From NCBI GenBank assembly GCA_038496445.1, contig JALMLS010000210.1, positions 106,448-170,447 on the forward strand: a DNA stretch of 64,000 nucleotides, in the 5' to 3' direction. This stretch comes from Trichosphaerium sp. ATCC 40318 (taxonomy: Eukaryota; Discosea; Flabellinia; Trichosidae). Within the stretch, counting starts at the first letter, position 1. Every line of letters starts with the position of its first letter. Under the pieces are notes generated by a model. The model had not been told where the DNA came from, made no database searches, and was given only the letters and a program-made list of their open reading frames with translations. The position numbers and the translations under genes are program-made. Positions 44,191-56,519 of the stretch are shown one piece after another.

Positions 44191-45715
44191 ATGGAGCGCA
44201 AAAGTACCATTGCAGAAGACGAAGGTGCCTTTTTATTAGTGCACAAAGCCTAACATTCGTTCACATTGATACCAATACTTAAACCCTTTCAAAGATCACC
44301 TGGTGGAGATGGATACAGACGATTTACCACTTATAAACAAAAATTACAATACAGTTACCCAAACGTGGTCTAACTTCTATTGTACCCATAAATTTTGGTA
44401 AGTTAACGCGTCAGAAGAGTATTTCATTGCTTTTTGTGTTGACAAGAACGCGTAGGTGCACTGGCGATCTTGGATTGTTTATTGTAGTATTAGGATTATC
44501 ATTCTATGCGTTATACGGTACATTAACGAAATGTAGAACGAAAAAACATTTTTATGATTTTTAGTTTATTTGATCGCATTATGCCTTCAAACGCTCGCAC
44601 TCGAGGACCATAAGTATATACAAGCAGGTCTATACGCTGTAGGGATACTTTGCATTTTCCCGTTGTATATCACCAGTTACCTTCGCACTGCCTTCACAGA
44701 TCCTGGTACAGTACCAGAAGACACTAGCGTATGTATATTACATAAAATAACAACTCGGGTAAACAACGCGGTTATTAAATGACGCTTTAGGACTTTGAAG
44801 CCGTTGATATGCGCGATGAGACGCAGAAGTACTGTAAAAAAACAGGTTTGTGGAAACCTCCTCGGTCTCACTTTGACAGCGTGACAAGACGATTGGTTCT
44901 TCGTATGGATCACTATTGTACGAACTACAAAGCGAGGAATACAATTCAGTTTGAGGTCTCTGTTTTCAGAAAAACAAGACCCAAAAATTTGCGATTTTGC
45001 CTTTTTCTGTTTTGGTTTTGCTTGGATTTGTTTTGGCTCTGACTGTCTTTGGTTTTAGGTCCTTGGGTAAAAACTACAGTAGGTTTTCGTAATTACAAGT
45101 TCTTTGTATTATTTCTCTTCTGGACATCAATTATAGCAGTATATGTTGGTATTACTGTTGGTATATACTTTTTGACAGCTGGAAAAAAATTTACAGTGCG
45201 TTTACAATTAGTTTGAGTTTGATTTTCTTTTTATTGTCGTATATCAATGCACACATATATAGTGATATATTGAATGATTAATATTTTTTTTTCTGTTTGT
45301 TTTGGGGTGAGTGAGGTCTGACTTCTTTTTTTTTTTTTCAGGATATTTTGTCTACAACGAATGGAAGACAAATTTTGGCTGTTGAGGTTATTGTTAGTAT
45401 ATTCGGATTTGTACTTATTCCTTTCTGTGGTGCACATATTGGCATGACGTTAAAAAATGAAACAACAATTGAAGGATTCTTCAGGGCACGTGATTTAAAA
45501 AAAATACAATTTTTTTTTGATCAGAATTTTATATTGTGGTTTTCTCATTTCTTTCTTAGGAGAATCCTTATGACATTGGAAGGCGTAAAAACTGGGAACA
45601 AACCATGGGTAAAAATCCTTGGCTTTGGTTTATGCCTGTACCAACAACACAAGGCAACGGTCTTGTATATCCAACAAACTTGGACCTTGAAGACACCGGC
45701 ACTTCAATTGTGTAA
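44191..45715 (+). CDS. DHHC-family (DHYC variant) S-acyltransferase-like membrane protein lacking zinc ligands
   Basis: Seven exons: 44191-44224, 44295-44397, 44456-, and so on, to a last exon 45560-45715. Two membrane segments (GLFIVVLGLSFYALYG and AGLYAVGILCIFPLYITS) precede the Cys-rich-domain equivalent: KYCKKTGLWKPPRSHFDSV, TRRLVLRMDHYC and PWVKTTVGFRNYKFF. Two more helices follow, then TTIEGFFRENPYDIGRRKNW, the family's TTxE and NPYDxG motifs. The framework matches palmitoyltransferases. The catalytic motif is DHYC, as in yeast Akr1, and most zinc-binding Cys/His are replaced (see findings). The last intron (45486-45559) begins with GC: AGG/GCACGT. The gene ends NLDLEDTGTSIV. Confidence 0.82.
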
Positions 45716-45901
45716 AAAAGCGAAACAAAAACAAACAGAAAATTAAAGACCTTGGTCGTTCTTAACCACAATGGGTTTCTATAAACACTCAAGAAGTCCT
45801 AAAAACTCCACACAACATCTTTGTTACCATTACAGCTGTTTATTGTCACTTAAGGTAATAAACAAGAATCTTTAAATTGCTACTATTAAATCGAAAACAT
45901 C

Positions 45902-47435
45902 TTATTTCTTAACGGTCTTAAGCCTGAACTGGTACGTGTCGTTGTATCTATGACGCCAAGCCTCTCCACCAAACATATATACGCTATTATTATAAACGCA
46001 CACTTGATGATGGCTTCTAAACGTAAATGTGAGCAATGTCGAAGAAACTACAAGTAAGGTACAAATTATTTTGTACCTTTTTAATATATCCAATTCGTCG
46101 TTACTTGCTTGGATAGAAACATATTTACTCACCCAATTATTACCTTCACCAGCAAACACCCACATATCACTATAGAATAAACTACTTTTTTTGTTGTCGA
46201 AGAAGTTCCCAGCCAACAAAACCTACAAAAAAAATGTAAGAATTAGTTCACCTTGAAAACAAAACCACTACTAGCTTTACTTACTAATACTTCGGCACCA
46301 TCCATTTCGATTGTGGTTAAAGTGTTCCTAAAGGGTAATCAGCAACCATACTAGTAGTAAATATCAACCTATTTCTTTTAGATGGTCTTTCATTAGGTAG
46401 ATGAATCTGGTTCCAAGTGTGCTTTTCCAAATCAAACGACCAGAAATCGCTATAGTAATCTAACTCTTGTTATTTCTTGCTTTGACTAGAAGAAAAATGT
46501 GTACGCTCTAAACCATCCCAAAAGTATCCACCATACATGTACAACTTAGAACCACGTATTGCGCAACTGACATACGACCGAGGAGGAGGTGAAACGCCCT
46601 TGGCAAATGATTAAAAACAGCACAAAATACTTAACATCTTTGTAGTCTAAATGACTGTATTCCACGTACAGTTATGGTGATGTCCCTCCAGGTATTGGTA
46701 GCAATATCATACATGTGAATGTCATTGGCAAAATGCGCTGGTTTGAAGCCGTCTCTGCCACATGTAATAACTAAATTACCGTTGTAGACTCCAGCAGCAT
46801 GTGCATGTCTTGGTGATGGTCTTGTGCCAAGCTGAGGTAGTTTTTTCCATTCTCTTGTTTTAATATTGAATGAGTGTATGTCTCCAAGATAACTGTTAAG
46901 ATCTTGTCCACCATAAAGATACAAAAAACCTACAAAACAAAAATTAACACATGTAATGTAATACCGTAATTTTTAGGAAAATTGATTTCATTTGTCAGCA
47001 TTTTCTTGCCTCATGTGCGACCTATAGGATATTTAGAGAACACAATATTAACTTTAGTCTTACCAGTGTATGGTTATGACGATTTTTAGGTGCATTCGAT
47101 TGTACTAGATGCAAGGATTAAACTTACAAACTAAATTTTTTTTTACTGTTTTTACAATATTTTAACGCACTCTGCTCCCACACGTGTGTATCTAAGTCCA
47201 AACACCATAAATCATTTGCATATACTCTACCACGTCCTACAGTTCTTCCTAATCTTATTTTAATGGACTAACAAATGAGAATTTTTCAAAACTTTTCATT
47301 GATTTTGTCGCTTTTTTTTAAACGTTTACCTCCAAAAATATACCATTTATTGAGCCACAGTGCTCCAGAGTGGCCTTGTCTACCACTTGGTTGGAAGTTT
47401 GTACCTATTTTGGCCACTGTGCAAGTAACACTCAT
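45902..47435 (-). CDS. Kelch-repeat beta-propeller protein
   Basis: Minus-strand multi-exon gene with probable start ATG 47435 (MSVTCTVAKIGTNFQPSG). Kelch units are plain: GRQGHSGALWLNKWYIFGG, ANDLWCLDLDTHVWEQ, YLYGGQDLNSYLGDIHSF then NIKTREWKKLPQLG, PSPRHAHAAGVYNGNLVI, NDIHMYDIATNTWRDI, and near the end SHHQVCVYNNSVYMFGGEAWRHRY then NDTYQFRLKTVKK. About six blades fit. There is no signal peptide or extra domain, so a cytosolic scaffold is likely. It converges with the acyltransferase gene (3' ends less than 200 bases apart). Confidence 0.78.
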
Positions 47436-47950
47436 TGGCTGCTGTTGGTTTAAAGCCTAAACGCTTTGTTAACCGCTTTTTTAGTAATCAAGCTGCTGAA
47501 CCATTGGGTTATATAAAATCAGATGCGGATAAGGTGCTACAGCCGTAGTGAAGCAAATTTTCTGATTTTTAAACGAACAAATGAGTTCAAGTCAAGAAAG
47601 TTCTGGATATTTCTTGTTCTCCATTTCTAGGAATTCTTATCTTACGCATCTCCATGCACTAAGCTAGTACAACGATATGACATAATATTCATAATTAAAA
47701 AACAAATGTCGCACGTGACTTAAAGGCGTTAATGGTGCAAGGTTGGTTTACTCTAATTTTACATTAAGGTCCGATATTGGCTTGTTAAGATGCTGATAAA
47801 GCATTAAACCAAGCTCTTCTATTAGTTTGGATTTTTCACCATTGCTTGTATTTAATTCTTTCATTATTGAAGTAGCACGTGACTTTGTAAATCCGATTTT
47901 TTCCAATACGTGGTGACTCTTCGAATCAGTTAGCCAAAAGCGTGTAAATT

Positions 47951-49556
47951 CTATTTTTGAATTCGTACAGGTTTGGTTTCGTCTAGCTCGTCATCATGAA
48001 ACGTGTCTTCGTATTCATTGGGTTCTAAACGAAATAAGATTAATGTAAATTATAGAGTTTGAAGCGGTACCTTGTTGCATTTGGGAAGAGTGGAAATACG
48101 CTACGACTAAGAGAATGTTAAAAAAAAAAATTTGTTGTTGTTTTCGTACCTTTTTTAAGCGAAGCTATCCTCTTTAATATAGCCGAGATGCTATCTCTAG
48201 CAACTCCAAGGTTACTTAATTCATTTTCTGTTAACCTCATAAAAGCTTCTCCTCTATGTAAATTATAAAAGGCTTGAAAAAGTTTATACTGAAAAAAAAT
48301 TTCTATTACGTAATCTTAGCATCCTTCAACTGAACAGGTAAACTCAAATCAAGTTTACCAAGTTCGATCAATACTTCACTTTCAGTCCATTTATCAGGAT
48401 CAATATCTGGGTTATAACCAGTGCGTTTCAAAGCCATATTCATTGTAACCTCAAACTTATCAACATATGTCACAAGACAGTAACGTGAAACCCAATAAGC
48501 ATCACAAGCTGAAGAACCAGAAGGATATTTTAATTTGCCACGTCCTTGAGGATCATTGTTAATCCAAGCGCCATAGAATCCAACTCCATTTGAGAAAGTA
48601 AAAACACCGTTTCCGTTCCTCTTTCCTTCTTTGTATTGACCTGTAAAAGTACATCCTGAAGGGATGATACTAGGACTATTAGCAACTTGTTCCTCTTGCT
48701 CAACACAAGGCCAAGTAACAGGGTCACGCCCATTAATAATAGATCGCGTATGAAACGGAATTCTCTTCGGTTTTGCGTGTGTTCCCATGCCGTTCATTTT
48801 CCCGTTTTTAAAGTTACCAAAATAACTTGAACCATCAGGCCACTTATAAGTACCTATGCCATTAATCTCATCTGATTCATACTCGCCCACGTGATTAGAA
48901 CCATCAGGCCAAGTAAATTCTCCGTGGCCGTGTTTTTTGTCGTTTTTATAGCCACCTACATAACACGTCCCATCAGCCCACGTGTATGTCCCTATACCAT
49001 TCATTTTATCATTCTCATAGTCTCCAGTGTACACTGACCCATCTGTCCATGTACAAGTACCTTTACCGTGCATCTTATCTTGTCGATAATCACCAACATA
49101 TCGAGACCCATCAGGCTCAGTATACACTCCTTTACCATGTCTTTTGCCATCCTTATACTCACCAACATAAGTAGTGCCGCTTGGCCACGTATAAGTTCCA
49201 TTACCGTTCATTTCATCGTTTTTATACTCACCAACATAACTTGCGCCTGATGGCCACGTGTAAGTGCCTTTACCATGTTTTTTGCTGTTTCGATAGTCTC
49301 CTTCGTATGATTTTCCTGATGGCCATGAAAACAGGCCTTTACCGTGAATTACGCCGTTTCTATACGTCCCTGTATACTTACGACCATCTGGCCACGTGCG
49401 AACGCCATTGCCATTTTGTTTACCTTTTTCGAAGTTTCCAATGAAAACAGATCCATCAGGGTACTCAATCGTTCCCTTACCATGCATTTTACCCTCTTTC
49501 ATTTCTCCTTTGTAGACATTATCACAACTTTTTTGCTCACCGGTTAGATCATTCAT
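47951..49556 (-). CDS. MORN-repeat protein with C-terminal SAM domain
   Basis: Start ATG 49556 (MNDLTGEQKSCDNVY). I count 13 classical MORN repeats of 23 residues (YVGEYKNDEMNGNGTYTWPSG type), interrupted after the eleventh by a linker with RIPFHTRSIINGRDPVTW. The last part is a SAM-like domain split by a 47-nt intron: WTESEVLIELGKLDLSLP joins YKLFQAFYNLHRGEAFMRLT, then ENELSNLGVARDSISAIL and KRIASL. A final exon gives an acidic tail ending ETKPVRIQK (stop at 47951). MORN arrays bind membranes or form scaffolds, and SAM domains oligomerise, so a cortical or flagellar scaffold is plausible (inference). These are canonical MORN repeats, unlike the YwqK-like genes. Confidence 0.8.
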
Positions 49557-50212
49557 AATTATAGCCAAGGCGTAGATAAATTATTTTTTATCGTGATGGG
49601 AACAGTGTATGAAGATATTGTTAAGGTGTTGTCGATAAGATGATTGATCTTTTTACTGAGTTTTTTTTAGAACATTTTTTTTATTTGTTTGTAATTCTTA
49701 GTTTTACGTATTAATGTCACGTGCACCTTACTAATTAGCGGTAAATACCCACTGAGCGATAACCAACCAATGGAATGTGATAGAAGCTTTTTTTCCGGAA
49801 CTTCTCTTTCCAATTACTGTCGAGTACAGGATAGTACCATTGTGATGATCATTGTAGGGAAACTGTTGGCTCTGCAAAGGCTTGATGCGATATCCGTTGT
49901 GTGCCAGGAGAGGGTTTGTTCGTCTTGGTTTCCTACAAGCTACTGCGTATTGTATGTCAGTGTGCCTATTTTTACTCCATTAATCTATGCACTGAAAGCA
50001 TCATTGGAACTCATTTATTTTAACGTTCTTCCAATACGAATATGCGGCAATTCATATTCACGACAAAAAAACCTTGTATTTATTCAAATGCATTCATATT
50101 ATTCAAGGCGATAGCGTGTCAGATCTTGGAGTTTGCAACAGTGAAGTTGTAAAGAAATTGTTTGGTGTTTTCTTCGCCATCACCTGCTTTTCAAGAGTTC
50201 TAAACTCTCTAA
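49557..50212. other. Intergenic stretch, divergent promoters
   Basis: Between the minus-strand MORN-SAM gene and a plus-strand small gene. A CACGTG lies near 49721. The open frame at 49770-50114 shows no coding character. Confidence 0.35.
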
Positions 50213-51016
50213 ATGGCTGTAACATTTGATTTTGAATCGATTGATGGGTTGAAAGCCAACAATCAAGCGTGTTTAGCACAATTAAAAAAAATGGCACAAG
50301 GCACAAGTCCTGCCATATTTGACCAACATTTTGAGAGAAAATTTCACCTAAGAGCGTTTTTTGTGTCATTATTCTGCTCCGCCAAAGAAGTTTCGGTCGC
50401 TAAAAAAAATTGCGTAAAACCTTTAATTTTGGTATCTCTGTGCGTAGATGATACTATGTACTCATTATTGCAGCTTTTTTTGTACTGCTTCGCTCGTTGG
50501 TAAATTTGTGGCTAAATTGTCAACTTACGAGAAACTATCTGTTAAACCGTATTTTATGCAGCACTATGCGTAGATGATACTATACGCACGCTATTGAAAC
50601 TTTTTTGTTTCGCTGGCTTGAAAAATGAAACAAAGTGACATAATAGTGATTGTATACTTGTAACCGTATTCGGTTTTGCTTTGGGTCCAGGTTTAGGTAG
50701 GTTCACTATACTTTTTCTCATCACGGGAAACTTACTATGCGTATGAATTTAGTCAAAAATCCATGAATTTTTGTGAATTTCATGACGTACGACGTTAGTT
50801 TTAGTGGAACTACAGCGTAAATAGAAGCACGTGTTGCTGGAGGACTAAAACAATTTGATGATTTTGTGGATGATGAAAATATCCACGTGTCACGATATCA
50901 TTTCAAGCAACAGGCGGTATGTGAACCGCTATGTTCTCGCCAATGTTGCAAAGCTAACACGAGTTACCTTACATAGGTTGGCAATGGTATATTGCAACAT
51001 CTTCAGAACCCCTAGG
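50213..51016 (+). CDS. Possible small multi-exon gene, unknown family
   Basis: ATG 50213 opens MAVTFDFESIDGLKANNQAC then LAQLKKMAQGTSPAIFDQHF, an ordinary soluble-protein sequence. At the other end, two exons with good junctions read ARVAGGLKQFDDFVDDENIH then VSRYHFKQQA / VGNGILQHLQNP-stop (51016). Between them lie two similar exon-like blocks: LCVDDTMYSLLQLF near 50437 and LCVDDTIRTLLKLF near 50563. I could not assemble a unique frame. It might be one gene with duplicated, possibly alternative exons, or a partly decayed gene. Confidence 0.4.
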
Positions 51017-51196
51017 AATGATAACAGGTGGTAACCATAAAATACGTGTAGAGTTTAAATCGTAACCTTCACTTTTTGGAAATTTATTAAACTGGCGTGT
51101 TGGTATTTTTGTAACAAATTCAATCTGTCAGGGAAAGAAATAAGTATTATTACGTCTATATCTGTGGTGCAAAAGAATCCAATTTGTGACTCTTTA

Positions 51197-53560
51197 TTAA
51201 GCTGGACAATCTGCGCAGTATGCAATACTACTTACAGACTTCGGGACATATGGGAGGTCGTACTTTAGTACAACATGAAAGTCGCTTAAACTTACAGCAA
51301 TTACAGAATTTTCTTGGATATAAAATAATCTGAACAAGCATGAGCATTGTTAAAGCTGTGAAGAAAAAGAAATAACAAAAACTAAAAAATAATTTCTTTC
51401 GGACGTACCTCTCATCTTGAACTAATATGTTGCTATATTCAGATATAAAAGTATCTGTTACAACAGTAGTACACTCTGAATATGAAAGATCACAACGGAC
51501 GATATGCCCAGCGTATAGAGCGTATAACTTTTCTTTGTATACTGCTATTGAACTTGTTTCGTTTTGTCTATCATAATTGATCCTGTTTCCAGTACTCTTC
51601 TCGAATCTAATTAACTTCTCATGTGTCAAAGCAAAGAGGTCTATTTGGCGAAAAAAATTAAGATGGTGATTGGTACTCATCAAAAAGCAGCATTTTTCAG
51701 AAAAAAAAAGTGATCAAGAAAAAATAGTAGATTGTTTTCAACATTTATACGCACATCCATCTGATGCAGCAAGGTGGGGAGGGTCTCTCGATGTAAAAGC
51801 ATCACCTACCAGAGAATATTTTTCGGGGCTAAACAAAAAAACAATCAGTACGTGAAAGTTACACGTAAATAAATATTTTTCATGCTTGTTTTTGAACAAA
51901 TTTATTACCTTTCTTGTTTTGCAATTTGATAACTCTCTAATGACTCTGAAGGTCTTTCAAAGCTAGCCATAAAATAATCGTAAGTCATGCCAAAATTTTC
52001 TTGTGCTTGGATAATACCTAACTCCATAATTAATCACATGTCAAACAGCGAATGACATTACAAAATTCTCGTTTTTTTCCAAAAATAGCAAGCGCAAAAT
52101 AAACAGTGTACCAAGAGTATAGTAATTATCTTGTACACTCATTTCCGGTGCTTGTACTATTGCTCTTCTCAGTGTACTTCTAGAGAAAATCCTGCGTTGT
52201 TGTACATTCCAAAGCTGTGGAATATTGAATAAATATGATGAAAACGTTTTAGAAAAAATCATACCTGTGTTCCTTTAAATACAATAGCTTGTGCAACAAT
52301 ATCAGCTTCTACATATTTATCTTCTATTGGAAGTGTATATTCAACCTGTCGTCCAATAGATTGTATGATCGTGACACGACTGAGACTCATGTAAACAGCA
52401 ATTGTAGGACCTGACTGTTGTAAAGCAAGATTTGACGTCTTAAGATTTAGCACTTTAAGTTTTGTGCAATTCTCTTTGTTAAAGAAAACATTCCATGTAT
52501 CTCCATCAACGCTTGAAATTACTAGTTGAGAATATCCATTAAACGTGTTTTTTGCAAAAACAACATGTACAATGTAACCACTTGATACAGTTACAAGTGA
52601 TTTTCTTGTATTTGTCTCAATGTTAATCAACTCAAGTGTTTCACGATTAGTAATAGCCCTAAAAAGTACGATTAGAGGGAATCTGACAATACTTATGGTG
52701 ATTTACAATTAGTCTATCGCCCGCAGTGGCCATAGTTCGTACATTGTTTGGCCACAAACCGAGAAAAAAAACAAAAATAAAGTTTGGGGATTTTTGTTGC
52801 ATTCTTGCGATTATGAAGAATAAACAGACGTACAGCATGTTGGATTTGGCTGACATTGATGTTGGCGGATACTGCATCATTGCAAGCTTTTCTTGAGCTC
52901 CAGTATTGTAGTTGATTGATAGAATCAATCCGTGTTCGTAACCCAAGAACAATTTGGCAATACCACCGTTAACAGATGTCATAGACAGTACTATGCCCGC
53001 TGGTATTGGAATTTTCAAGAAACTAGGACAACCGTTGTCTACAGTACAACTGTACAAGGTTTTTCCTACAACAAGCGCCAAGGCTTTCTCTCCTATGGTA
53101 AAATCAATACTTTGACTTCAACGCAGAAAGCGTACCACTCAGCTGTACATAGGTTGTAAGAGCATCTGGTTCATATGGCAGCGTAGCAAGCGTTTTTGGT
53201 GTACAATAAACGGAACAACTGTTGAATGCGACCTAATACGCTGTTAAACGTTGTATCCGCTTTCTTACCGCTACTTACGTATTGTATTGTGCTGCCATTG
53301 GCGTAAACAATTGCGTTCCAATCGCTGTCATAATGGAGGTGTTGTACTTTATCTCCGAAACCGTTTGCGTCTACAACGATTTCCTCAGAGTTTTCATCAG
53401 ACACATAGCGTCTGTAAATAGGAGCAGTGTTGAAGGTACCGCGTGTGTAGTACAGAATACCTGTTTTAAGGTTTGGTTGAGTACTATGAACCAAACTAAT
53501 GCTTGCACACACGGCGCAAACGAACAGAAGTCCAACACTAATACTACGAGTCGTTACCAT
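51197..53560 (-). CDS. Secreted beta-propeller-like protein of unknown family
   Basis: Start ATG 53560 with a signal peptide (MVTTRSISVGLLFVCAVCAS). Six or more exons carry repeated beta-strand patterns such as VQHLHYDSDWNAIVYANGST, IAKLFLGYEHGLILSINYNT, GYSQLVISSVDGDTWNVF, SLVTVSSGYIVHVVFAKN and DLFALTHEKLIRFEK, then ENSVIAVSLSDFHVVLKY. The last junction uses the second of two AGs (donor near 51409) and the gene ends SSIAYCADCPA (stop 51197). The pattern suggests a six-bladed propeller of the YWTD/NHL type, but no signature is exact. No membrane helix follows, so it is probably secreted. Confidence 0.55.
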
Positions 53561-53732
53561 TGTATTAACGCTGTTTGAGTATAATTTGTCCACTTTTGGA
53601 TTTCTTCAAGAACTCGCAAGACCACGCTGTCAAGGTATTTGAGCTAGTGAAAGTCAAATGACATGCGAAGTTGGATCGAAAGGTAAAGCTGGCAAATGAT
53701 TGTTTTGGTTTCTGTTTACGTTTTATAGGTTT

Positions 53733-55456
53733 TTACATTAAACTGCTTCGTTGAATAGGTAGGTGTCTAGCTTTTGACGGATTAGTCTTGCTCTGCTCTT
53801 CTTCACTATTATCCCATAGATTATAAACAATATCTCTATCTGAATCATCTCCTGTGTTGCCATACCAAGCTTGTAAATGGCTGTAATCTGAATAGTCTGT
53901 TCCATTTGTATAATTCAGTCTTTACCAAAAACAAGTCATTATCTCGCTCCTGCTTTAATAAATTATTGCTGCGTACCTCACTTTGACATGTAGTAATATT
54001 ATTATAGCTACTAGAATCCACTCCATTATCTTAATAGCCTTTGAGAATATTAGAAAGGCTCGAAAGAAAAAAATAAGAAGCATAATTATATTAATTAAAC
54101 ACGTGCGTATATTGTAGCTAGTCGAATTCTCTCATATTTTAGACTCTGATCCATAGATTCAGGATGGAATAACCACACAAAGTATAGACAAGCCATGATA
54201 GAGAAAATAATAGTGGCAGACAGCATGAACACCCAAACCTTTTACAAATCCAAGGTAAGGTATTAAAACTTTCGATTTCACTAAAAAACTGTTGTACCTT
54301 TACTACCACGCCACGTAGCTTTCTTTTTGAAACAAAGTTTCGTCTCGAGTATCGAAGAATAGTTATTGATACTACCAACGTTGCTACGATACAAAATACA
54401 AGTAGTAAAACGCCTAAAACTTGTCAGAAAAAAAGCTAAAAAAGAATGAAAAAAGAAAAGTCCTGCAATGCGGAAGCATATCAATGCAACTGAGCAATGT
54501 CTAAGGAGAATTTATTTGCGGTGTGGATTGATGCTACATAGCAGGTACCTGTAATATAGAATGCCCGTTGTAAAAGAATAAGTCTATCACTTTTTGTCAT
54601 TATTATCCCAACTCTAAAGCCTATGATGACTGTGAAGATTGCGGGTATAGATAATATACAGCCATAAGCAATAACTTTAAAATACGCTTTGCGAAAGGTA
54701 AGCTTTCCGACTATCAAGGCATAGCGACCAAGAGTCAAAATCCACACAGAATACCTATCAACAAAAAAAAAACATGAGAATAATTTTCTTATAAGTTACC
54801 GTACAATGAAGCCATTGCCATAGCAGAAAGTATAGAATCTGTAATGAAATCGAACCTACCTAATTGACTCAAAGGATCCACTGAAAACCACAAGACATTA
54901 ACTAAATAACCAAAGCAATCAGAACACCAAAAAAAGAACACTGCGCTGAAAAAAAAAACACGTACAGATACAACAAACGAATATCATTGTAAATTCACAT
55001 GCCATCAATGCTTTAAGAATACCCTTCAATATTATAAATACTTTAAATCTCTTCTTGAACAACAATACAGCCAACGTCACTACAAAAGTTATACGGAACT
55101 CAAACAAGGCCTTCCCAAAAAACTACTGTCACTTCACAGCAACAAGTAATTCTTCGCACGGTGTACTTACAAAATATTAACAAGATATAAGATACGCTCC
55201 CAAGTATCCTAAACGCAAGCCATGTCAAAGGGTGCGCCGTATTAACGTTTTTGTCGCAAAAAGATCCTAATTAACAAATTTAGCGTTCTGAACTGCTTTT
55301 TTCTTTATCACGTGATGTTTTTAACGTAGCACGTGGTAAATTTTATCAATTACCGTAGTATAGCATATTACAATAGCAAGAACCATCTGATAGTGTTATA
55401 CCGTTTGGTGCGCACACGTAGGTAGTGTTCAACACGCTAGAATTCGATGCGGCCAT
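53733..55456 (-). CDS. Polytopic membrane protein with seven-helix, GPCR-like layout
   Basis: Start ATG 55456 gives a short glycosylated Cys-rich N-terminus (MAASNSSVLNTTYVCAPNG, then SDGSCYCNM) with no signal peptide. Successive exons encode hydrophobic helices: TWLAFRILGSVSYILLIF, FRITFVVTLAVLLFKK, FMIFVCC-type segment, WILTLGRYALIVGKL, FKVIAYGCILSIPAIFTVII, VFCIVATLVVSITIL, VFMLSATIIFSIMACLYFVW and MEWILVAIIILLH. Basic loops (SRRNFVSKRKLRG) lie between. The C-terminal tail of about 60 residues is Asp/Ser-rich (GNTGDDSDRDIVYNLWDN) and ends RSSL-M. The layout fits a 7TM receptor, but no family motif is certain. Exon borders in the middle are approximate. Confidence 0.5.
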
Positions 55457-56519
55457 CTTGGCATCATTTGCTGAAACAAAATTAACTTGGGACTGAGAAG
55501 TCAAGCTTATTATACCGAGGTTACGCAGCGTGGGCGCTAGAAGCCTAAAATGAATAATACAACGTCGTCTTTTCTGGTTTGCCGGTAGTGTACGCGTAGA
55601 GATAATCTATCTACTTGTTGGGTTGTCATATAAATTGTCGCTGTTTTTTGACAAAACGTTGCGCTGTGGTAGCGCTATTAGACAACGCGTATGTACTCGA
55701 TGAGATAGAATACTTGTTTACTTTTTTTTTTTCAAACATCTCAATACTCGAAAACAGGTATTTGCAGTATGTCGACTTCCACTTAAATGCTTCTGGTTTG
55801 CGGCAAAGGCCGAAAGCAGAGCAAGTTTCCTGTACAAATCTACCCAGAATACAAGTATCATACAAGTTATATTGGCAGTCTCGAAGCAGTTAAGATCTAC
55901 TGTTTGATCTATTGCTTGTATCCAATGAAAAAAATACAAAATCTCCATCCCAAACAACTGAGTTGTTTGTGAGTAACTCAGCAAACAAAACTAGAAGGTA
56001 ACCTTTACTGACAAATATATAAGACTTTATAGTCGTGCATACTAACTGTGGGCGCTTGGTACTATGTAAGTGGCTCAGTCTTTCTCGCACAGGAATGTGG
56101 CTATCGTAGAATTTCTCTTCATTCCATGTATTTTCCTTTTAGGGTACCACTAGCATAAGTACATTGTATAGCCAATATGCCATTTCATACCACATCTTGG
56201 ACTCTGTAATTGACCAAGTAACTTGTTTTCAATCATAATTACAGAGCGTTTTGGCATGAAAATGGTAAGTGATGATTCGATCTAACTACATCAATGGCAA
56301 AAGGAAGGAGAGGACTTGGTTTAAAAATAGAGTACCACAGCTTGTAGTCCCCTTCCCATTCGCCATCAACGTAAGTAGTTTGTTTCCATAATTCACTGTT
56401 AGTCTGTTACGTTATATATAAAATAGTTTCTGAAAATGATGTTAAACCTAAACAAGAAAACAACAATGAGCTGTACACAGTAAAAAAAACAGGAGATTTT
56501 ACGCGACTCTACAACCTGT
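55457..56519. other. Intergenic stretch, nothing recognised
   Basis: Upstream of the 7TM gene. AT-rich, with short open frames on both strands that overlap each other and look random. A short segment near 56130-56400 repeats sequence motifs of the YwqK-like genes at low level (TGGCATGAAAATGG, CATCAATGGCAAAAGG). It may be a decayed fragment of one such gene. Confidence 0.35.

Noticed and set aside
48306-48345. Stop codon at 48306 as the end of the MORN gene, or a 21-nt intron there
   Set aside because: The 47-nt intron beginning GTTCAG joins two halves of a SAM domain in frame, whereas the 21-nt option shifts the frame.
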